This document shows, piece by piece, positions 35,660 through 44,653 of a stretch of 45,876 bases of DNA. The stretch lies in the NCBI GenBank assembly GCA_017524725.1, contig JAFXUZ010000048.1, forward strand, positions 1 to 45,876, given 5' to 3'. A model generated the notes under the pieces. It did no database searches and was not told where the DNA came from. It worked only from the letters and a program-made list of their open reading frames with translations. The position numbers and the translations under genes are program-made. This DNA is from Clostridia bacterium. Lineage in GTDB: Bacteria > Bacillota > Clostridia > Christensenellales > Aristaeellaceae. Every line of letters begins with the position of its first letter. The stretch's first letter is position 1.

Positions 35660-37327
35660 ATGGACGAACCCCGCGCCTGGTGGAAAGAGGCTGTCGTCTA
35701 CCAGATCTATCCCCGCAGCTTTGCGGACTCCAACGGCGACGGCATCGGCGATTTGAACGGCATCACCGCGCATCTTGATTACCTGCACGAACTCGGGGTG
35801 GACGTTATCTGGGTCAGCCCTTTCTATAAATCGCCGAACGACGACAACGGCTATGACATTTCCGATTACCGGGACATCATGGACGAGTTCGGCACCATGG
35901 AGGACTTCGACCGGATGCTCGAGGGGATCCACCAAAGGGGCATGCGCCTGTTGATAGACCTGGTGGTGAATCATTCCTCGGATGAGCATCCCTGGTTTGT
36001 GGAAAGCCGCAAAAGCAGGGACAATCCCTACCGGGATTACTATATCTGGCGCGACGGAAAGGGCGACGCCCCGCCCAACAACTGGGGCAGCTGTTTTTCC
36101 GGTTCCGCCTGGCAGTACGACGAAACCACAGGGCAGTGGTACCTGCACCTGTTCAGCCGCAAGCAGCCGGACCTGAACTGGGCCAATCCCAAAGTGCGGG
36201 ACGCCGTGTTCGACATGATGACCTGGTGGTGCGACAAGGGCATCGACGGGTTCCGCATGGACGTGATCGGCATGATCGGCAAGGAAAACTTTGACGACGG
36301 CGAGGTCGGCCCCGGCGCCCTTTACGGCAGCTTTGAAAAGTCCTGCCAGCACACGGCCACCACGCACCGTTACCTGCGCATGATGCGGGAGCGGGTGCTG
36401 GACCATTACGATCTTCTGACCGTGGGCGAGGCCGGCGGCACGGTGGAACAGGGCATCCAGTACGCCGGCCTGGACGGCAGCGAACTGAACATGATCTTTT
36501 CCTTTGAACACAACGACGGGCTGAACGACGGCACGGAGCTGGGCAAGTGGAGCGACCACGGCGCGCCGCTCAACGAATTCCGCGAGATCATGAACCGCTG
36601 GCAGCTGGGCCTGATCGGCAAGGCCTGGAACACGGTGTACCTCAGCAACCACGACCAGCCCCGGCAGGTGAGCCGCTACGGCAACGACGGCCCCCTGTTC
36701 CGCGTGCGCAGCGCAAAGATGCTCGCCACACTGATCCACATGATGCACGGCACGCCGTACATCTACAACGGCGAGGAACTGGGCATGACCAACATCTGCT
36801 TCACCCGCCTGGAGGACTACCGGGACGTGGAGGTATTCAACGCCTGGAAGCAGTGGGTGGAATCCGGCAGGGTGCATCCCGAGGACATGATGCGCTGGTT
36901 CGCCCGCATTTCCCGCGACAACGCCCGCACGCCCATGCAGTGGGATTCGAGCCCAAACGCGGGCTTCACCACGGGGACGCCTTGGATCAGGGTGAACGGC
37001 AATTATCCCGACGTCAACGCGGCCGACGAGATGAAGGACCCGGACAGCGTGTTCAATTATTACAAAAAACTGATCGCGCTGCGGCATGAGCACCTGATCA
37101 TCGTCTACGGAAACTATATTCCCATGCTGAACGACGACCCCAACGTTTACGCTTACCGCAGGGAACTGGACGGCGAAACGCTGACCGTGTGCTGCAACTG
37201 GACGGACCGCACCGTGCCTTGCACGCTGATCGACGAAGCCGGCGGAGAGGAACTGATATCAAACTACCGTTTCCACAAGCCCGGACTCCTGCAGCCTTAC
37301 GAAGCCCGAGTGGTATTGAAAAAATAA
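35660..37327 (+). CDS. GH13 oligo-1,6-glucosidase-type alpha-glucosidase
   Basis: 555 residues, cytoplasmic. It starts with the family opening WWKEAVVYQIYPRSFADSNG and has all four GH13 regions: DLVVNHSSDEH, GFRMDV with nucleophile D201, VGEAGG with acid/base E257, and LSNHDQPR with D332. The residue after the nucleophile is Val, which in GH13_31 enzymes goes with alpha-1,6 rather than alpha-1,4 specificity (Thr or Ala there). So isomalto-oligosaccharides or panose are likely substrates. It is the last gene of the transporter operon, 78 bases after the second permease. ATG 35660 is preceded by a weak GGTG; an upstream ATG at 35612 lies in the spacer and would add a non-family extension. Confidence 0.92.
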   Translation: MDEPRAWWKEAVVYQIYPRSFADSNGDGIGDLNGITAHLDYLHELGVDVIWVSPFYKSPNDDNGYDISDYRDIMDEFGTMEDFDRMLEGIHQRGMRLLIDLVVNHSSDEHPWFVESRKSRDNPYRDYYIWRDGKGDAPPNNWGSCFSGSAWQYDETTGQWYLHLFSRKQPDLNWANPKVRDAVFDMMTWWCDKGIDGFRMDVIGMIGKENFDDGEVGPGALYGSFEKSCQHTATTHRYLRMMRERVLDHYDLLTVGEAGGTVEQGIQYAGLDGSELNMIFSFEHNDGLNDGTELGKWSDHGAPLNEFREIMNRWQLGLIGKAWNTVYLSNHDQPRQVSRYGNDGPLFRVRSAKMLATLIHMMHGTPYIYNGEELGMTNICFTRLEDYRDVEVFNAWKQWVESGRVHPEDMMRWFARISRDNARTPMQWDSSPNAGFTTGTPWIRVNGNYPDVNAADEMKDPDSVFNYYKKLIALRHEHLIIVYGNYIPMLNDDPNVYAYRRELDGETLTVCCNWTDRTVPCTLIDEAGGEELISNYRFHKPGLLQPYEARVVLKK

Positions 37328-37347
37328 CAAAACAGCCCACAAACTGA

Positions 37348-37393
37348 CCTGCCCGGCCGGATCGCTTACGATCCGGCCGGGCAGGTTCTTTTT
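37348..37393. terminator. 17-bp perfect-stem terminator
   Basis: 37348-37364 pairs with 37369-37385 around CTTA, followed by TTCTTTTTTC. It ends the transporter/glucosidase operon and sits against the convergent GH42 gene's stop. Confidence 0.9.
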
Positions 37394-39364
37394 TCATTTT
37401 TGTGCGGCCGCCCCTTCCCTGTCATCCTCTGTAATGATCTTCATTTCGTACGGGGCCAGGCTGACCCGCCGCCCTTTGATATCCGTGGCCGTCTCCCGGG
37501 GGGACAGGTTGAATACAAAATAAAACTTTTTTCCCTTCCCGCGCCGCACGGTGACCTCCACGGACGGGGGAAGCCCGGGGATATATTCCGCTCCGGCTTC
37601 CTTGACGGCTTCCGACACCACCCGGTCATACATGGCCTGCTCCCCCACGGCACCGATGTAATATACCGTGCCCTTTCCATAGCGGTGCCTGGTGACTGCC
37701 GCTTTCCCACGGAAATATTCCCCGTCGTATACCGCAAGGGTCTCCGCCCCCTCCGGTTCCAGGATGTCGCACAACTGCCCGGCGGACAGCACCGTGCCGT
37801 CCGAAAACCTGACGCTCACGGTATCCCTGCCGATGGGATCGTATTCCGAAACGTACGCCCCCACCATATCCCGGTAGACCCCTGGCAGCGGCGCCATGAC
37901 AGCATTGTTGTACTTATCCTTCACGCCGCTGCGGGCGGTCAGGATCACGGTGCCGCCCTCCCGGGCAAAGGAATGCAGCCTTTCCGCCGCCGCGGCGTCG
38001 CCCACATACATCTCCGGCGCGCACACGATACGGTATCCCGACAGGTCCTCCCCACTACTGATCACGTCAACGTTCATCCCAAGCCCCGCCATGGCGCGGT
38101 GCAGCCTGCGGGGCTGCTCAAGATAGCTGTATCCCTCTGTCTGCGGTTGGATCTTAAAAGCGTACTCGTTGTCAAAGGAGAACAGGATCGCCGCTTCCGA
38201 CAGGATCGCAGTCCCCCGCGCTTCCCCAAGCGCATCTGCCGTTTTGCACAGGTCGGCAAATTCATTAAACCTGCGGCCGGGCACATTGCTGTGGTCGATC
38301 AGACCGTGCCAGTGCATTTCGGCCCCGATATTGGCCGTTCGCCAACGGAAATGCAGCACCGTATCCGCACCGTGGGCAAACGCCTGCAGGGAATAGCCTC
38401 TAATCAGGCCGGGCTCCGGCATCCTGCCCATGGGCGCCCAGCATCCCAGGCCGCCGCTAAGCTGCTCCATCACCCAGAAGGGCCGCCGTTTCACACCCCG
38501 CATCATATCCAGGCGGAACGCGTGGGAAAAATACGCCGCATCCTCCCGCGGCGGACGAGCGGCGGGATAATTATCATAAGAAATAAAGTCCAGATCTTCG
38601 AATTCCTTATAAAAATCAGGCATATGTTCCGAAAACCATACGTTGGTGGTCACCGGGACCGCGGGACAGCGCTCATGGATGATGGCCGCCTGCCACCTGA
38701 CAAACTCGATCGCTCTGTCGGAGGCAAACCGGCTGTGGTCCAGCATATATGCCGGGTTCAGCCACGCGGAGGGATAATGCCCGAAAGGCAGACGTACCTG
38801 TTCCCAGGATGAATATTCGCCGCTCCATACCACGTTTCCATAGGCCCTGTTGACCGCCTCCAGGGTGCCGTACCTGTTCTTTACCCAATCGCGGAACCGT
38901 TCGGCGCAGTGATCGCAGAAGCAGAAATACGCCTCCAGTTCGTTGTCGAGCTGCCAGGCAACGACAGCCGGGTCTTCGGCGTAGTGGGCCGTCATTTCCT
39001 CCACGATCCGCTGGCAGTGTCGGCGTACAGCCGGATGGTTTATACAGCGATGGCCCCGGATGCCGGTCCTTGTCCGCTGTCCGTCCTGTTCCGTCATCAC
39101 GGCGTCGGGGTATTTTTCATAAAACCACAGGGGCGGACAGGAGGTGGGGGTGCACAGCACCACGCCGATGCCGCGGTCCGCAAACATACGAACGGCCTCG
39201 TCCAGCCACGCAAAATCAAATTCGCCCTCCCTGGGCTCCAGGCGGCACCAGGCGAACTCCGCCATCCGCACCAGACGGACGCCGGTTTTCTTCATCAGGT
39301 CCGCGTCCTTTATCCATAGCTCCCTGTCCCACTGCTCCGGGTAATAGTCCACACCGATCCTCAT
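37394..39364 (-). CDS. GH42 beta-galactosidase
   Basis: 656 residues, no signal peptide, as expected for intracellular GH42 enzymes acting on imported galactosides. It begins RIGVDYYPEQW, typical of the family. The acid/base Glu is in WQLDNELEAYF (E142) and the nucleophile in FWVMEQLSGG (E300). Directly after the first is the zinc-binding cysteine group CFCDHC seen in many GH42 proteins. The trimerisation and C-terminal beta domains follow. GGAGG lies ten bases before ATG 39364; the frame to 39421 would skip that site. It is the last gene of a minus-strand run, 46 bases after a membrane-protein gene. The substrate linkage is not determinable. Confidence 0.92.
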   Translation of the reverse strand: MRIGVDYYPEQWDRELWIKDADLMKKTGVRLVRMAEFAWCRLEPREGEFDFAWLDEAVRMFADRGIGVVLCTPTSCPPLWFYEKYPDAVMTEQDGQRTRTGIRGHRCINHPAVRRHCQRIVEEMTAHYAEDPAVVAWQLDNELEAYFCFCDHCAERFRDWVKNRYGTLEAVNRAYGNVVWSGEYSSWEQVRLPFGHYPSAWLNPAYMLDHSRFASDRAIEFVRWQAAIIHERCPAVPVTTNVWFSEHMPDFYKEFEDLDFISYDNYPAARPPREDAAYFSHAFRLDMMRGVKRRPFWVMEQLSGGLGCWAPMGRMPEPGLIRGYSLQAFAHGADTVLHFRWRTANIGAEMHWHGLIDHSNVPGRRFNEFADLCKTADALGEARGTAILSEAAILFSFDNEYAFKIQPQTEGYSYLEQPRRLHRAMAGLGMNVDVISSGEDLSGYRIVCAPEMYVGDAAAAERLHSFAREGGTVILTARSGVKDKYNNAVMAPLPGVYRDMVGAYVSEYDPIGRDTVSVRFSDGTVLSAGQLCDILEPEGAETLAVYDGEYFRGKAAVTRHRYGKGTVYYIGAVGEQAMYDRVVSEAVKEAGAEYIPGLPPSVEVTVRRGKGKKFYFVFNLSPRETATDIKGRRVSLAPYEMKIITEDDREGAAAQK

Positions 39365-39410
39365 ATCGTTTTTTCCTCCGAATGCGCCTTGGGTCCCCGG
39401 CAGCGCAAAG

Positions 39411-40316
39411 TCACCTTTCAATAAAGTTGAGATGGGCGAATTTGGCGATATGGACGTTCAGCAGCGCGTCGTATCCCTCGTTCCGTTCGTAATGGGTATA
39501 GCCGATCTGCCACAGGCCGAAGGCAGCGAAATTGCCGATGATCTCCAGGGCGATCATTTCGTCGGTGAACTTGGATGTCTGACGGACGACCCCGATCACA
39601 AAAACGCTGACCGAAACCAGGAGCATGACGCGGGTGTAGCGGTTTTCCAGCTGCTTGACGACGCTGTCCTCCGCCGCTTCAAAATACATCCTGAACACCT
39701 CCCGCATCATGTCCCGCATGTTGTCGGTAACATGTCCCGAGCACAACAGGTTGATCTCAAGCGGCGCGGGGTTTTTCATGGCGGATATATAGCGGCTGAC
39801 GGTCCGCGCGTAATCGTGGCTGATGGCCATTTTGGGGCCGACCTGGATGGGGTCGAAAAAATCCTCCGCTTCTTTCAGTCGCAGGTCCAGCACGGCCGGA
39901 GGATTCCGTCGGACGTTGTTCCAGCGTTTCAGGTCGCGGTTCGTCTGGGAAAGCGTATAAGTCAAAAGGATCATCGTCAGCATCGTGATGTCAAATATCC
40001 CGTTCGTCCTCCTGCCCACGGAACCCGTCATGCTGAGGATGTCCACAACCATTTCCGCGCCACAGAGAAGAGCAAGAAACAGGGTGCCGAAGGTATATCT
40101 GCGCTTCCGGCTGTAGATGAACAGCGCCGAGGCGCCTGCCGCCACGCCGATCAGGTTTTTTGCCCAGATGCCCCACGGGCGCGGGATCAGGGAGGCATAG
40201 GAAGACCCCGCGGCTGTCAGCATCCGCCGGGCGATCAGTTCAAAGACCAGGTCTAACACGGCGACACAGATCATCCATATCCCGATCCTTTTCAGGTTCC
40301 GGTAATACAGGCTCAT
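39411..40316 (-). CDS. Uncharacterised integral membrane protein
   Basis: 301 residues, with about four hydrophobic segments in the first 130 residues (for example IWMICVAVLDLVFELI and LFLALLCGAEMVVDIL), a long charged soluble part (about 135-235) and two more segments near the C-terminus (VMLLVSVSVFVIGVV and IIGNFAAFGLWQIGY). I do not recognise the family. AAGGAGAGGAAG precedes ATG 40316, which overlaps the stop of the upstream acetyltransferase by four bases, so the two are coupled. Confidence 0.7.
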   Translation of the reverse strand: MSLYYRNLKRIGIWMICVAVLDLVFELIARRMLTAAGSSYASLIPRPWGIWAKNLIGVAAGASALFIYSRKRRYTFGTLFLALLCGAEMVVDILSMTGSVGRRTNGIFDITMLTMILLTYTLSQTNRDLKRWNNVRRNPPAVLDLRLKEAEDFFDPIQVGPKMAISHDYARTVSRYISAMKNPAPLEINLLCSGHVTDNMRDMMREVFRMYFEAAEDSVVKQLENRYTRVMLLVSVSVFVIGVVRQTSKFTDEMIALEIIGNFAAFGLWQIGYTHYERNEGYDALLNVHIAKFAHLNFIER

Positions 40317-40828
40317 CTTCCTCTCCTTTCCGGCTCCCGGCCTCCGCTGATCTCATAATAAATGACGTCCCTCTCCCTGCCGAGATAGGAAATCTCTTTT
40401 TCCGCGTACCTGCTGAAGCGCATCCCGCATTTTTCCATTACCCGCCTGGACGCCTCATTGCCCACAAAGAAACACGCGCGGACCGAACGGTACCCTTTTT
40501 CACAAAACAGGTATTCCAAAAAGCGCCTGACCGCCTCCGTCCCATAGCCCCGGCCCCAATACGCCGATCCCAGGCCGTAACCGATCTCGCAGGAGGCACC
40601 TTCCGCATCGAAATACAATATGATGCCGATCAGCCGCCCGGATCCCTTCAGCCGGACGGCGAACAGGTCCTCCCTGCCGAGATATTTGGAAAAATCGAAT
40701 TCCTCCGGCGTTTCCGCATATCGGCAGATGAAGGTCTCAAGGACTTTTTTGTCATGGGAAATGCAGTTGAAGTAATCCTCTTTATCCGAAGGGCGTATCC
40801 TGTCGATGATCAGCCGTTCCGTTTCCAT
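40313..40828 (-). CDS. GNAT acetyltransferase (RimJ/RimL type)
   Basis: 171 residues. It opens METERLIIDRIRPSD, the usual start of RimJ/RimL-like enzymes. The acetyl-CoA loop reads YWGRGYGTEAVRRFLEYLF, and NEASRRVMEKCGMRF is the conserved motif B end. It transfers acetyl from acetyl-CoA to an amine; the acceptor is unknown. GAGGGG precedes the ATG. Coupled to the membrane-protein gene. Confidence 0.87.
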   Translation of the reverse strand: METERLIIDRIRPSDKEDYFNCISHDKKVLETFICRYAETPEEFDFSKYLGREDLFAVRLKGSGRLIGIILYFDAEGASCEIGYGLGSAYWGRGYGTEAVRRFLEYLFCEKGYRSVRACFFVGNEASRRVMEKCGMRFSRYAEKEISYLGRERDVIYYEISGGREPERRGR

Positions 40829-41017
40829 TATTCCCCTCCGTCGACCATGGTCCCCGACGGGATCCAGGTCCCTTTCATTTCCTTATTCTCTCATCAAAAC
40901 GGCAGCATGGATCCGGCCGGCCGGAGCCTTTTAAGCGGTGCGCTGATCCCGTCCGCATCCCTGGTGAAAAAGCGGTTGAATTTCCATACCGTCCTGATCC
41001 CCACGGACATTCATACA

Positions 41018-41593
41018 TCAGCTCACCTGAAACTCTGTGCGGAACAGCGTTTCCGGCAGGGTGCTTCGGTACAGTTCGGTATAGGCCTCGCGCAGCTGTC
41101 CTGCGGTGTGGGCCTCTGTTCCCGGGATCTCCAGAATACGGTAGTTAACGCCGAACAGTACGGATGTGAGCTCCGTTTGGCGAAACCCGCTGCGAAGATA
41201 GAACCGCAGCCTTCGCTCCCGCTCGATCCGATCCTGTGCGCTTTCGGCTTTATCCGGATCCTGCACCTCGCATACGGCGCAGTTTGCTCCGCGAACATGA
41301 TCAGCCAGCTGACGGAGAAAAAGCGAACCGAGCCCCCGGTCCCGGCGTTCTTTGTCAATGGCAAAGTAGTCGAGCAGGAGATCCCTGTCCCTGCACACAA
41401 AAAACGCGTAGCCCAGGATGTCGTCACCGTCAAACAGGCCGTAGCAGTCATAGGCTCCCTTCCGCCACGACCGCTCCATGGATTCCAGGGGCTTGAGCTC
41501 GTCGGGCGGAAAGTCTTCCCTCAAACGTGTTTTGTAAAGCGATTCGACCTGTGAAAAATCCGTCAATCTCCGCGTGATCATCAATAACCGCAC
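41018..41593 (-). CDS. GNAT acetyltransferase
   Basis: 191 residues. DYFAIDKERRDRGLGSLFLRQLADHV is the beta-4 strand and pyrophosphate loop of the GNAT fold, and RRLRFYLRSGFRQTEL is the terminal motif. The start is uncertain: GTG 41593 (six bases after the previous stop, preceded by GAGG) or ATG 41581. It follows another GNAT gene with a six-base gap, so the two are co-transcribed. The acceptor is unknown. Confidence 0.82.
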   Translation of the reverse strand: MRLLMITRRLTDFSQVESLYKTRLREDFPPDELKPLESMERSWRKGAYDCYGLFDGDDILGYAFFVCRDRDLLLDYFAIDKERRDRGLGSLFLRQLADHVRGANCAVCEVQDPDKAESAQDRIERERRLRFYLRSGFRQTELTSVLFGVNYRILEIPGTEAHTAGQLREAYTELYRSTLPETLFRTEFQVS

Positions 41594-41599
41594 CCATCC

Positions 41600-42226
41600 T
41601 CACCTGAAAGCTTTCCTCATCACGGCCGTATTGCCCGACCGCGCGTATTCCGTAAAACCCATTTTCCGATACAGGGCAGCCGGTCCGGTGAACGCCATGG
41701 CCGCCTCAGCGTTCAGCGTGGGATAGCCTTCTATGCAATCGTATCCTTCAGCCTCCGCGTCGCCGCAGACCCGCCTGAGCAGCAGGGTGGCGATGCCCCT
41801 GCCCCGGTATTCCGGGCAGATCTCAAAGCAAACGACCGATTTCACCTGCCCAACCCGCCGGCAGTCCGGCGGGCGGTCCTCCGGGACGTGATCCAGGTCG
41901 AATTCGCCCACCCGGCAGTAGTTCAACCGGTCGTTCGCGTTGCACCACCCCACGGCGGTCTCACCGTCAAAAGCCAGGTACCCGCGGATCCTTCCCTCTT
42001 TCACCAAACGGGACGCGGACTCCCTCAGGGCCCGTTTCCAGCCTTCCGTTCCGCCGCCGTACCCCTTCGCCTCCTCCCGCATCGCGTCGATCTCCGCCGC
42101 GCTCATGTTGAAGGCATTGCAATAGCACGGATAATACGGCGAGCCGTCTGAAAAGGCGCGGCAGTCGAAAAAATCAAGGTAGGCTTCCGCCATATCCGGC
42201 TTCAGCGCTTTGATCACGATCTCCAT
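41600..42226 (-). CDS. GNAT acetyltransferase
   Basis: 208 residues. VVCFEICPEYRGRGIATLLLRRVCGDA is the acetyl-CoA-binding motif and GPAALYRKMGFTEYAR the C-terminal motif. The N-terminal half has several cysteines and aromatic residues (FSDGSPYYPCYCNAFNM) seen in one group of Bacillota GNATs of unknown substrate. GGAGG precedes ATG 42226; the frame extending to 42412 runs through the intergenic gap. Confidence 0.85.
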   Translation of the reverse strand: MEIVIKALKPDMAEAYLDFFDCRAFSDGSPYYPCYCNAFNMSAAEIDAMREEAKGYGGGTEGWKRALRESASRLVKEGRIRGYLAFDGETAVGWCNANDRLNYCRVGEFDLDHVPEDRPPDCRRVGQVKSVVCFEICPEYRGRGIATLLLRRVCGDAEAEGYDCIEGYPTLNAEAAMAFTGPAALYRKMGFTEYARSGNTAVMRKAFR

Positions 42227-42408
42227 GTTTTTCCTCCAGATACTCACATTCCCCGCCAATAAAAACACTACGGCCGTCGGGGGAAGGCAGAATGCGCCGT
42301 TAAATGAACGCTGCGGACATGCTCCCGCGCAGTGATCACCGGTATCGTCGTCCTTCAGCCGCCACATCGCCTGATCCTCCATCGGTCCGTCTCGTTTTTT
42401 CGATCCCC

Positions 42409-42999
42409 TCAATCATCTTTATCGGAAGTGCTTTCTTCATCCGACAGCCTGCCGTAATCATTCCATTCGCCAAAGAGTCGGCCATTGCGTGTCTCCAGTA
42501 TCAGGTGGTCAAGCGCTTTCCGGTAGACTGTTTCGTCCCGCCGCTTATAAAAAGCCACATTGCCGGCCCGGATCCGCCGGTAAAGAGGCGGAAAAGACCG
42601 GAAGCGGGACCAGACCCGCGCCTTTTTCAGCGCTTCCTCCACATCCGGATCCATACGAAAGCTCCGGGGCCCCAGGGGGGGAAGCACAGCCCGTCCCGCG
42701 TCCGTCATCCGGCCCAGCCGGATCAGCCGGCGCGCCCGTTCCTTGTTCAGCTCTGTCCACGGGCTGTTCTTTTTCCGGGGCGTAAAACGCTGCATCCGCA
42801 CGCTGTCGATCACCTGCTGGGTGCTGTCGATCCAGCCGAAGCACAGCGCCTCTTCCACCGCGTCCAGGTAATAAAACGTCCCGTCATCCATGGGCCTGCC
42901 GCGCTTTACATGCACCCAGCATTCCGTTTCGTCCCCATGGGACTTAAGCCATGCCCGGAACGCCGCCCGGTCTTTGATATCTGAAAGAACGTTCTTCAT
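42409..42999 (-). CDS. YdeI/OmpD-associated family protein
   Basis: 196 residues. ETECWVHVKRG, AVEEALCFGWIDSTQQ and RFTPRKKNSPWTELNKERARRL are the characteristic blocks of this family, which has been annotated as bacteriocin-protection or YdeI-like without a demonstrated reaction. It is separated from the downstream GNAT gene by about 180 bases in which I see no gene. Confidence 0.85.
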   Translation of the reverse strand: MKNVLSDIKDRAAFRAWLKSHGDETECWVHVKRGRPMDDGTFYYLDAVEEALCFGWIDSTQQVIDSVRMQRFTPRKKNSPWTELNKERARRLIRLGRMTDAGRAVLPPLGPRSFRMDPDVEEALKKARVWSRFRSFPPLYRRIRAGNVAFYKRRDETVYRKALDHLILETRNGRLFGEWNDYGRLSDEESTSDKDD

Positions 43000-43062
43000 G
43001 GTTTCTCATCAGTTATATTCGTCAGCGGACGACAGTCCCTCCGCCCGGGGCCGGTCCCCGTT

Positions 43063-43704
43063 TCATATACCGAAAATACCCTCAGCCATCGTCACCGTCT
43101 CTTCCTGACTTCTGTTTTCATCCCGAAAGATCACCCGGAACCCGGAATGAAGCAGCGCGTCATAGCTTTCCCTGGAGCATACCCGCCTAAGGATCTCCCG
43201 GTAATTGTCCAAAGCCGCCTGCGGGTCCTTTTCCTCCAGCATCAGCCTGTAGAGGAACTGTTTCTCCGGATCCGGCCTGTCAAAAAAACGGTGGATCCCG
43301 ATCTCGGGGTCGGCCAGCATCACCAGGACATGCTTCGTATCAGAGATCCGGTGAAGCGTGTCAACACAGATGTTGGTATCCACGAATATCTTCTTTTCCC
43401 GCGCTTCAGGGTCGTCGAGCAGCTCCTCCAGCATCTTAAGTTCCACTGTTTCGCATTCCTTTTTTACGTTTTCAAGCCACGTGACATATTCGTCCGGCGT
43501 CCGCCGGATAAACTCGTGCCAGTCCTTCAGGTCCCGGGTGTAGGTCAGGTTGGGAAACTCCCTGCTGTCAAGCTCATTAAGCTTAGCGTCATGGTAGTTT
43601 TCCTCCAGCGCGATGCCGTGATGTTTTTTTGCCAGGTTCTTTACCACCGTGGATTTACCCGCGTAGGACGTGCCGATCACAAAATACACATTGCTCAGAT
43701 CCAT
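43063..43704 (-). CDS. P-loop NTPase, nucleotide kinase-like
   Basis: 213 residues. The Walker A motif GTSYAGKST is at residues 10-18, just after a hydrophobic strand (VYFVIG). KKIFVDTNICVD and KHVLVMLADPEIGIHRFFDRPD look like the strand and lid region of small-molecule or nucleoside kinases of the AAA_33 kind. The substrate is not recognisable. It is the first gene of the minus-strand run that ends with the GH42 gene, but the gaps on the way (63 to about 190 bases) leave the operon limits open. Confidence 0.7.
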   Translation of the reverse strand: MDLSNVYFVIGTSYAGKSTVVKNLAKKHHGIALEENYHDAKLNELDSREFPNLTYTRDLKDWHEFIRRTPDEYVTWLENVKKECETVELKMLEELLDDPEAREKKIFVDTNICVDTLHRISDTKHVLVMLADPEIGIHRFFDRPDPEKQFLYRLMLEEKDPQAALDNYREILRRVCSRESYDALLHSGFRVIFRDENRSQEETVTMAEGIFGI

Positions 43705-43858
43705 GTTTCACCTCGGTTTTTTCTTTTAAAGCAAGCCTTTTCGGCGCTTATTTAACATGACCTGCTCTCTATTGCGGACGATTTTGTTAATACTACCACA
43801 TATCCGTTGAAAAATCCACAACAAAAAAACAGCCCTCTTCCGGGAGGACATGAGAATG

Positions 43859-43887
43859 TTGACATCGCAATAAAAACCGGTTATCAT
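43859..43887 (+). promoter_or_regulatory. Promoter of the PPC/DUF296 gene
   Basis: TTGACA (43859-43864), 17 bases, TATCAT (43882-43887); start of transcription near 43894. Confidence 0.6.
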
Positions 43888-43981
43888 CCGATCATAAGCT
43901 TTCATACCCGCTATCTCCGGGAAGGGCCCGGGATCATATCGTCCGGCAGGACCGGGCGACTGTTTTTGAAGGAGGGGACCC

Positions 43982-44404
43982 ATGGAATACAAAAGATTCG
44001 GCGACACCTATGTGGTGCGCATGGACCGGGGCGAGGAGATCCTGAAGCAGCTTCGTGAACTGTGTGAAAAGGAGGACATCCGTCTGGCCAGGGTGGACGC
44101 CCTGGGGGCCGTCGACCATGCCGCGGTGTGCGTTTACGACGTGCCCACAAAGACTTTTTTCAAAAAGGAATTCGACGAACCCATGGAGATCAGCAATCTC
44201 TGCGGCACTGTGACACTTAAGGACGGCAAGGTATACCTGCACCTGCATGTCACGCTTTGTGACAGGGAGCTTCGCGCCCACGGCGGCCACGCCACCCATC
44301 TCAGGGTGTCCGCTACCTGCGAAATGACGGTGACCCTGATCCCGGGAACCGTGGAAAGAGAAATGAACGAAGAGGTCGGGCTGAACATCTTCCGGTTTTC
44401 ATGA
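43982..44404 (+). CDS. PPC (DUF296) domain protein
   Basis: 140 residues, a single PPC domain. The family core is seen in ARVDALGAVDHAAV, GTVTLKDGKVYLHLHVTL and RAHGGHATHLRVSATCEM, including the histidine-containing HLH and GGH motifs thought to bind metal. In plants the domain is attached to AT-hooks; bacterial stand-alone forms form trimers, and their role is not established. GGAGGGGACCC precedes ATG 43982. Single gene with its own promoter. Confidence 0.87.
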   Translation: MEYKRFGDTYVVRMDRGEEILKQLRELCEKEDIRLARVDALGAVDHAAVCVYDVPTKTFFKKEFDEPMEISNLCGTVTLKDGKVYLHLHVTLCDRELRAHGGHATHLRVSATCEMTVTLIPGTVEREMNEEVGLNIFRFS

Positions 44405-44610
44405 CGGCGTTCCTCCCCTGCCGGCCGTTTTCCATACCGTTATCTCTCCGGCCCGGCAGTATCCCGCCTTTGTCGGTTTTTCCGGTATTTGATGCCATAT
44501 CGCAAAAAGAACTCGAAAAAAGAACGTAAAAAAAGCGCAAAAAACGTCTTTCACGGCGCCCGTCCGACTGCGAAAGCAGGAAAAGCCTTTTCTTTTGCCC
44601 CCGGACAGGT

Positions 44611-44616
44611 TATAAT
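44611..44616 (+). promoter_or_regulatory. -10 element of the zinc-protein gene
   Basis: TATAAT 38 bases upstream of ATG 44654, with only a weak T-rich -35 region. Confidence 0.4.
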
Positions 44617-44653
44617 ATCCGTAGCTGGAATCATAAAGGAAGGGAGGATATGT

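Noticed and set aside
43726..43760. A 10-codon basic peptide before the P-loop gene
   Set aside because: It lies in the leader with no Shine-Dalgarno site and shows no conservation evidence.
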